From Sabellastarte sp. h YS-2021 (lineage: Eukaryota; Annelida; Polychaeta; Sabellida; Sabellidae), in contig OZ024928.1 in assembly GCA_964017235.1 (NCBI GenBank), forward strand, positions 150,870,881 to 150,934,880: a DNA stretch of 64,000 nucleotides. Direction: 5' to 3'. Position numbers and translations under genes: made by a program. The notes below the pieces were generated by a model. It ran no database searches. It was not told where the DNA came from and was given only the letters and a program-made list of their open reading frames with translations. Each line of letters opens with the position of its first letter. Positions within the stretch are counted from its first letter, which is position 1. Positions 55,514 to 64,000 of the stretch are shown piece after piece.

Positions 55514-58500
55514 CTGAAACAAACCACAACAACCATTAACATGTTGTAAATACACACAGGAGTCCTTCACAAAATCTGACACCATACAGACACCGCAATA
55601 CTTTCACATTAAAACAATGTTAATGAATTTAGCAGGTAAACTATTTTAGGTATGCAGTAAATAGTTTACAAACAAGAAAGAAGATATTCTGAGCAGCGAG
55701 GGCCCATTAAATCTTAAATCACATGAGACTTTCTTGTTTAAAACTGTGTTCTCACGAGTATTACTTTCAAACCCCACAATCCCAAAAGTTCTTCACTCAT
55801 AAAAATTACTTTTAGTCAAAGTGAAAATCAATAAACACCTTACTCAGGCTTACTGTATTGTAAATTTGATAAAATTCTCATTGTACAATTTTTCACAATG
55901 ACATGGTGCCTTTGCAGCCTTTCTCTTGGCAATCAGTAGAATGTAGAATCTCCAGAACTCTGGTTATCTAGGGTAATAGCAGGAAAACATTATACTAAAT
56001 GAACCATGTCACAGCCCTAACTTTATGTAGAGTCAAACTTGTGCTTGTAAAATTTTTACTACATACTCGTGATACTGTGACACAAGAAAGCACACACTAT
56101 TGTCTCACTGTCATTTATAATTAATTCATTTAACTATTCTTCAATTTCATTATTAAAATACCACCTGCAGAAAAACTTTCTTACCATTGATTTGCTATCA
56201 GAATTGATTATTAAGTTCATATATCTGTTAGCCACTATTGCTAGAATTAGTGAATAATAGTTTCTGATGAACAAAACTTCTCACAACTGTGAGTGCTTCT
56301 TGACAGTTTAAAATCCAGTGGAAAACCGGAAATACTTTTTAGGAAATAATTTACCACAAACTTTAATCCAACACATAAGAGAGTTAAAATTAACACAATG
56401 AATCATATTTCCAAGTTTCGGTTTAGTTTTATGAGGTACACATTTTTTTGTGATATTAAATACAAACTATTCATACACTGCCAAGTGTTTATTTGCAGTT
56501 TTACAGTTAAATAATTATAACCACATTTTATAAATCCTTTATACATATTCCACCAGTTAATCAGCTAATTTAGCATTGATCATCTGATGTAAGAACAAAC
56601 AACAGAATTGCTTATGCAAGATATTTCACTAAGGAGGTGCAAGTGATATTCCAACACTGCAAAAATTGGGTCAATAAAACAGTACTAAGAGTCGCCAAAC
56701 ATAAACCTTCAGCTTGGGAAAGCCCCTCTGTATACTCTGATATTTCCTGTTCTATTTTAAACTTTTATTATTCTCTGAGGAAGTTCCGTCATTATCCAGA
56801 AACTTCGGCCATACAATTTTCAGGAAAATAATTCAGTGCAAAATAACAACTGAGAGGGGAAAAAACAAAAAGTCCAAATTAAACACCAATGGGAATAATC
56901 TGCTACATAATGGAAACAGTGACATAAAGAATTACATTTCAATTATTTGGCAAACTATTCTTTTATTTAAAAAGCTTGAAAGAAAAAATATATCTGTAAA
57001 AGATAATGTCCCACAGCATTATACAAAGGGCGAAGTACACAGAGGATAAATTCAAAGTGCACAGACAGAAGGGCAACTATGAACTTAGTATTAAGGCCCC
57101 GATATCTCTCAGTAAGTACAGGCCCATATCTCAAAACTGCTCTCATTTGGACAAACTGCCAACAAAAGACTTGACAAATCCTTAAGTTTAGCCTTGCTGA
57201 GAGATAGCAAAGACTTTGTCAACAGTCCAATGTTGCTAACCCTTTATAGAGCAACTATGTGGTGTGGGTGCTGAGCTGTCTCTTTTAGTTTAAAATTATT
57301 CATAAAGGTATTCATCAAGTAGATTAACATTTGGATCATATATACACATTTGGATGAGGAAACTGTACTTGGTTATCCTATGCTTTGGAGCCTCTGGAAG
57401 GCTTCTTATTCCCTGAACTGTGTCACAAAAGACAGTGTCCCATATTTGTGGTTTCAACCTACACACCAAAGACTAGTTCTGACAAGATTTCTGTAAATAC
57501 TTCCCTGCACTTGAAAATTTTGAAAAAGCTACAGCCCTTCAATGAAATAAACTGAAACAATAGTACATCAGAAATCTGTAACAACTGAACAGTAATGACC
57601 TGTAGTAACCTCACACAATAATGGATTTATCTTCATTTATTGACTGGAGTATATTGGAAGTAACATGGTAATGTCCTGCACTAATCAAAAAGGTAAAGGA
57701 ACTGACCAGTCAACACAGCCAGCAAATCAATAATCAGCATTAATAAATTAGCTCCCATGAACTAGCATAGACAGCTTGTTGTCAATGAAGGACTCCCCAC
57801 TAATGGAAAGCTATTTTGACTGCCTGACGTCAATTGTATGGCTAATGTTAATATTAATTCAGAAAGATTTTGCAAAGAGTAAACAACAGCAAAAGATTTA
57901 GAATATAAGTTCAAACAAATAACCCATACTTTATACCCGAATTTGAGCTACCGGTAACTGAAATTTTAGGAAGCAGAAATACCCCATATGGATACTTTGA
58001 TTAGAATGCTTCTAAACATGGATCAAATACTCACCAAAACTGTCTTTACAGATTTCTGGCTCATCACTTTAAACTTAACTGTTTTCATCAATAGCTGCAT
58101 ACCAAAAAATATAGCTATTTTATGATGACAATCTGTCAAGTGAAGATTTTCTGGACATTCTACTGTCAATGGTCAGCAACAATTCAGAATGTATGTGTTG
58201 TAACTTTTTATCCTATCTGTTTCTTTGAAGGGATTATTTCCTAAAACTATGTCAAGGATAACCTCTACTATTAATACAGTAAATCATCACAATTACGGTA
58301 ATATATAGTACAACCTGAGAGCAACTTTCATTTTAGGATAAAAGAAAACATAATTGTACACATAGAAAACCTAATGCCTGTACAGATTACATGTTGTACA
58401 AGTGATTCACACTTCACTACCACCTCATACTAGGCTCATAGTAAAGCCATGGAGGTCTTATCCAACTGGATTTCTGCCATCTACAAGCCTAAAAAACAAG

Positions 58501-61500
58501 CCCTATTTCTACATAGAACATCTCTTGCTCTCACCTTCATCAACTTAACACAACTACACTGTTACATATCAGGGGGAGGCCCGTGCATTGCCCATAAAGC
58601 ATTGGAAAATAAAGCATAGAATCTACACTGAGCTCCGCAAAACTTTCACCACAGAACAAAGACTGTACAGAGACTTTTGGACAATTTCCAAGGTGAGTGA
58701 GTTGCTTTGCACCTTATGGCAGAATTGTGATTTGTGACATGTGCAGTTCATGGAGTTCCTAGTACCAGGTCAACTTCATTAATTCATGTATTTGAACAAG
58801 CTGTAATGAGGATTTTGCTAATATTACAATGTGTTATAAAACAGAATAGTTATTACACAACATATACTGGTATACTGAACGTATATATTCAGGAGAGTTA
58901 AAATGGTTCTACTCACATACTGTTTTCCATAGTATTTTCTTATATTTTGTTGTTACTACACTTCCTTTCACTATTACAAGAGTACTAGAATTTAAGAGAT
59001 TAGTTTCCCCAAAACTTTTTGGAGGGGGGATGGGGGGGCTATCATTCTACTAAGCAGTAAGCATGGCCATTTTTGAACAAACAAAATATATTTTTTTTAA
59101 TATTTATCCATCTTTACACTTAATTTAACCAGAATTTAATAAATACAAACATTGGAGATCTATTAAAATGAGAATTTAACCTAATGTAATATTAAATCTT
59201 TATGTTAAACTTAATATATTTTAGAGTATTCCAGCAAACAAAGTGTTACATAAAAATATATATTTTACAGAACATGTAATTAGAATTCCCAGACACTAAC
59301 AAAATGAATGTAAAATGGAAACCAAATAAACCCACGAAACTCACTTCACATTTTTACACAGCCAAATGTATTTAAGTAATTTTCTAACTTTCTTATTTAC
59401 ATATATTCTATTTAATAAATATTAACTTTGTACAATAAAAATTGAACTAAAGTGTGAACTCCTACAGATCCTATAAACTCAATTGTTTTCCTGCAGAGCA
59501 TATTCCAACTGAATTCTGAGTGAAAATAATTACCACTACAGAATCTACTCTTGAAGTTATATTATAAATTTACATTAACATAAAAAGAAAAATATTAACA
59601 CATAAACCTACATGCAATAGTTACTTGGGAAGTAGACAATTCTACTTCCTTGTCCCATCGTCCCCACTGAAGACACTGAACTGAACAGGATTATGTTTAA
59701 ACTGATACAACTTCTCAGTACATCTGCACACAAAAGTCAAAGTCCACTCAGATTATCTATGCTTGTTTAAACAACACTGAAAATGTGTCTTCAATCCCTT
59801 TATATTTTATCCAAATGTGTTGTCAATCAATTACAAAACATGCTGTACATCAACTATCTATCAATAAATAACACAGTAGTAAGTGGCTAAATTCCTTCAC
59901 AATGTAGAGTTCTGTTGCTGTTTCATATATAGTTATTTCATCTTTGTCACAGTGTGATTGTAAGTCATCAACAACTAGTAATTTGAAAATACCCAGAAAG
60001 CAAAGCAGGAAGACAAGTCGTCAAACCTTACATAAGCCTGCACAATAATAATGAAAATGTTAATTCTTTGCCTCTCATTAACTTAAGTCAATCTTTCCAC
60101 AAGCTTCTTATCCTTTAACACCATTAAAAATGATTGAAAGTTGACAAATGCTCCCTTTCAATAATATAGCAATATTGTATCCTTCACATAAAGACAACTT
60201 TGAGTCTTAGACAAGTATCCTTGTGTGTTGTTCACGTCAATTCTCTAAGTGGACCCACAACAAATGAGCCTCCATCAGGATTCACTGAACAAGGCTAATG
60301 ACCTTAAAAGCAAAGAAGGTATTGTAGGCCTCTTTACACACATCACACTATACATCAGGTCACTGCCACCATGGCCATGAGTTGACCACCACTAGAAAGG
60401 CTTGTCATTCACAAAATAGCAGCACACTTCATTCACAACTTCCACTGATCACTCTACAACTGAAATCAATGACTCTCAGTGACTACTGACAAGGAGTTAT
60501 CTATATAATTCTCTTACAAGCACTCACATATACAGGACATATGAATATAGTGACAAATACCGTCTGATATTGTTTACAAATTAAGAGTTTCTCCCTAAAT
60601 ATAAAACAGAATTTAGAAATCTATTAGAAATGAACACAAAGTTTACCATGTCACTGTTGACATTTTAACAGCGGCCATATGTAAATGATACAACATTAAC
60701 ATCAGCCCACACTTGTGCTGTGCACATGACAAAAGCACCCAAGATGACATCAATAACTGGTGCTGATAAACTGAAGACTACTTCAGTCAATCCTCTCATT
60801 GAACAGCAGGCTGTGTGTGTGCTCCATAAGGTAATATAGATCTGCCAGAGCAGCAGAGCAACTGGGCTCTGGGTTCCCAATACCAATCTCATTCCTGTTA
60901 GTTCTCCAATGCTCTATAGCTTCTTCCCCAATAGGTCCCCCCTGCTCAACCCTCAAAACAGTAGATTTCTTGTACCCAATAATGGATTACCAAACTGTGT
61001 TGTTTTCAGTACAAAGTGGACTCCACTGGTAAACATGTCTTTGGAAAAAAAAACCAACAGATTATTTGTCTCACAAATAGTTGCAAAATAACCTGTTTTT
61101 GTTTACACTGTTGAATGTGATGCAATGAAAACTTTTTTTTTCATTCAGTATATTAACTCCTAAAAAAATATCAGCTTTGCTAGCATACAAAACAGAAATT
61201 GTGCAAATTTTATAAGTTTTCTCTTATTTTCACCATCATAGAAATTTAGGTGTAGGTTTTTAAAATAAAATTTACATTAAAATTCTCTGACATCACACAC
61301 AGCTACATAAAAAATACAAATCATATGTGAAGTTACTTATCAAAGTTTCAATATTTTTAAACTAGCATTTTTAGTATAATCAGTGCAAACTTCAAAAGGT
61401 AACTATTGTGGGGCTTGGCTTTTGGATCATTCAGCATCATGTGTCCTATATCACAGTGGATGAAGTATACAAGTTGTGACAACTTTTTTTCTTGCAACAA

Positions 61501-61824
61501 TTTAACATCTTTTCATACACATTTCATAATTTATTCCTGCTCCTTTGCCTCCAACAAGCCATTTAATTTCCTGAAGTGTAATTAAGAGAGTTCATACAGG
61601 CTCTAACATTTGCATATACCTAGGCAACACTGCAACAGTCAATTGCAATTGTATTCAGTTCAAAATTATCCTCTGAGGATGATCTGGAAACCACAATTTG
61701 TATGAAATAGCTCATCTGTGTCTTTGGATAAGTGGGTTTATCGATAATGGAAATATTGACTGTTTTGGGAAAGAGTTGCAAAAAAAAAAATGTCTGAATA
61801 TCAATGTTGCCATTTTAAGAAAAT
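55514..61824. other. Upstream region / 5' intron of the SERTA-domain gene
   Basis: AT-rich with no recognised transposable element or further coding exon. Because the first coding exon is preceded by a splice acceptor, an upstream non-coding exon and the promoter should lie here or beyond. I could not place them. It is the longest stretch without identifiable repeats in the window. Confidence 0.45.
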
Positions 61825-62770
61825 AGCATGCCCATATCCTACAGCCTGGAGAAATTGTTTTCTACACCATGAGATATAGAAGTAGTGAAACAGCACAAAG
61901 ATCGGGATACTTTCAGAGCAGTGTCATTTATATAAAGGTCCAATAATGTTTTAATAGAGAAAATAACGTCTAAGAGAAAGAAAATGTATGTGAAGATTAA
62001 GTATTAAAACCCCAAAAAATAGTAAACTAAAAATTATGAAGCTGTAAAATTTATTAACTGGAGAATAGCTGAAAATGGAAATATCACAATTATGTAAAAG
62101 TACATATAATAATCAGTTGTAGCAATCCATATATCTTTGTCATAAGAGATCTATGTCTCAAACATGGCAGGTGAACACACTCTGGCAGAGTTAAAGTTAA
62201 AGGTGACACCACGTTTCTACACCTTACCGAATCCAAAAAATAGCCCGAACAATACTTTAAAACTCATAGTCACTATGACAAGGTCAAACATCAAATCAAG
62301 AACACACCATGATGTTGCATGCCTACAAATCCTAAGCAATGTCCCTACCAAGTATCAACTTCCTACACCTTATGGTTTCCGAGATCTAGCTCGGACAAAA
62401 TTTTATAGGTCAAGGTCAATACGGCAAGGACAAAGGTCAAATCAAGGTCTCACCATGATGTTGCACACCTGCACCCCCAAACCCATGTCCCTACCAAGTA
62501 TTAACTTCCTACACCTTATAGTATCCCAGATATAGCCTGGACAAGATTTTATAGGTCAAGATCACTACTGCAAGGTCAAAGGTCAAATCAAGGTCACACC
62601 ATGACATTGCACACCTACACCCCTCAACCAATGTTCCTACCCAGTATCAACTTCCTGCACCTAATGGTTTCTGAGATACAGCCCAAACTTTTTCCCGCTG
62701 CCCGCCCGCCCGCCCGCCCATCTGGACATCATGGGTGAAAACAGTACCCTGACAGCCCTTAGGGGTAAAA
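61825..62770 (+). mobile_element. Type-3 satellite-bearing element, copy c (short array)
   Basis: 5' arm GCATGCCCATATCC then TACAGCCTGGAG and CACCATGAGATATAGAAG. The core has about three 139/146-bp units (62,270-62,690). A C-rich run (GCTGCCCGCCCGCCCGCCCG, from 62,697) is followed by GGACATCATGGGTGAAAACA and a degraded hairpin ending AGGGGTAAAAC. Its fewer units relative to copy a show array-length variation within the family. Confidence 0.75.
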
Positions 62771-63018
62771 CCTGTAAGGGGTGTGGCATGATAACATGAC
62801 CCAAAAGTGTTTACTGGAGGTGAAATTTTAAAGTCTTTGGGAGATTAAACCTAACTGTTTATTTAGATACTACTATGACCCTTGTATCTATTTCCAATAA
62901 TGAAAAGATAACTTTTTGTCGTTTTGTATATTTTAACTTGAAGAATATAAAGGTGTGTCTGGAAACTCTTCAGATGTGACACATCATGAAATTCTCATTT
63001 TTAATAATTTTAAAACTT

Positions 63019-64000
63019 AACTAGATTGGGCCAACTCGGCGCCAACATATCCCCAGACAGGTCATCACTCACGCCACAGGTTTTGATCGGGAATTTTTTA
63101 AAACATAATTACCCATTATTATATGAACTTCAGCACATCAATCTACTCTGTTTATATCTTCCAAGGAAGATGGTGTATCCCCAGACGCCGAATACATAAC
63201 TCAAATTATATTTTCAATCTTCCTGCAATGATAACTCTAAACCTATTTTCAAAGTATTTAAATGATTGATGATTGAATGTCCATTCTAAAATAATAATCC
63301 CAAAAGAGCATATCTGTTTCTATATTTGTTGACAAATAAAATATTATTTTTAACTCAACTCATCATACTTTTCAATCTTCCTTCAAAGTATTTAAATGAT
63401 TGATGATTCAATGTCCATTCTAAAATTCATAATCCCAAAAGCGCATATCTGTTTCTATATTTGTTCACAAATAAAATATTATTTAAAAAAAAATTATTTA
63501 TATTATTATTTTATTATATTATTTTTAGAATTTGCAAATTGTTTTCAGTTATTCATTTCCTCTATACCTATATATGTGGTCCATATATATGCAACCTAAA
63601 TATGTGACACAATCTCAGTTCTGACTCCCCTTTGTGTTATATGTAATGAAGCCCACCACCTCCCACCCCCACCCCTCTCCCCTTCTCCACACCTCTCTCA
63701 CTATTACACAAGATCTGCAACCCCATTGAGTTCTTTGTTTCTCATCTGATATCATTAAATACCTTTGTTTATTTAGTGTCACTCAATATAGCTGGAGGTC
63801 CCAGAGGTGGGTGGGGGGAATCCGGGTGGGGGATGCATAAATGGTAAACAAACAATCTATATAAAAGGGGTACTCAAATACAAAAAGAATTGAGAATTTT
63901 AAGTATGTGATTATCAACTGAAATGAGTTCATAACTGTAGGAGCTGTGTCAAAATTAACTGAGGCAAGTTGAATAAAACTGGGCTAGTTGAGGGTTAAAA
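63019..64000 (+). mobile_element. Type-4 satellite-bearing element, copy C, cut by the window end
   Basis: Starts AACTAGATTGGGCCAACTCGG and follows copy A closely for 980 bp, including ATATCCCCAGAC and the doubled TTTAAATGATTGATGATT segment. A deletion (GGGTTGAG missing near 63,834) and scattered substitutions distinguish it from copies A and B. Confidence 0.88.

Overview
The window is eukaryotic nuclear DNA, most probably from a mollusc and plausibly a bivalve. It is AT-rich, has one spliced host gene, and is otherwise dense with nested transposable elements. Several of these are non-autonomous elements carrying 140-160 bp tandem arrays, an architecture described in bivalves (pearl-type and Helitron-associated elements). 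The phylum is inferred from repeat style only.

Host gene: the only host protein-coding gene I can support is a minus-strand SERTA-domain transcriptional co-regulator (SERTAD2/CDCA4-like). Its three visible coding exons are 55,513-55,372 (ATG at 55,497), 52,684-52,547 and 46,324-45,050. They join in phase 0 into about 512 codons. The SERTA motif is split between the first two exons and the conserved acidic C-terminus is in the last.

Retrotransposons: three DIRS-type tyrosine-recombinase retroelements lie in minus orientation. DIRS-1 (19,964-26,175) is full length, with inverted terminal repeats, an internal complementary region, gag, RT/RNase H, a methyltransferase-like region and a tyrosine recombinase. 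It carries a few frame breaks. DIRS-2 (about 12,250-18,483) is a relic that lost the recombinase C-terminus and internal complementary region and was invaded by two other elements. DIRS-3 (46,629-52,048) sits in intron 2 of the host gene; its terminal repeats look identical although its genes are decayed. A 5'-truncated LINE RT fragment (8,469-9,610) and a tRNA-derived SINE (19,229-19,460) each have target-site duplications.

Satellite-bearing elements, by repeat unit: (1) TIR GGCGGGTTGC elements with a 140-185 bp unit (588-1,908; 19,206-26,334, split by DIRS-1 and the SINE); (2) elements flanked by GTCAGCTGAC with a 155 bp unit plus accessory 146 or 156 bp arrays (7,612-11,835; 37,513-41,836); (3) elements with a 139/146 bp unit (15,259-17,217; 33,018-34,422; 61,825-62,770); (4) elements with a 351 bp unit and a 3' CGG run (28,171-31,448; 36,048-43,297, split by a type-2 element; 63,019 to the window end). 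Small inverted-repeat MITEs lie at 2,789-3,506 (inside a larger TIR element, 2,765-5,001), 11,884-12,165 and 17,315-18,101.

Because uninterrupted copies of several host elements are present in the same window, the order of nested insertions and several exact insertion junctions can be read directly.
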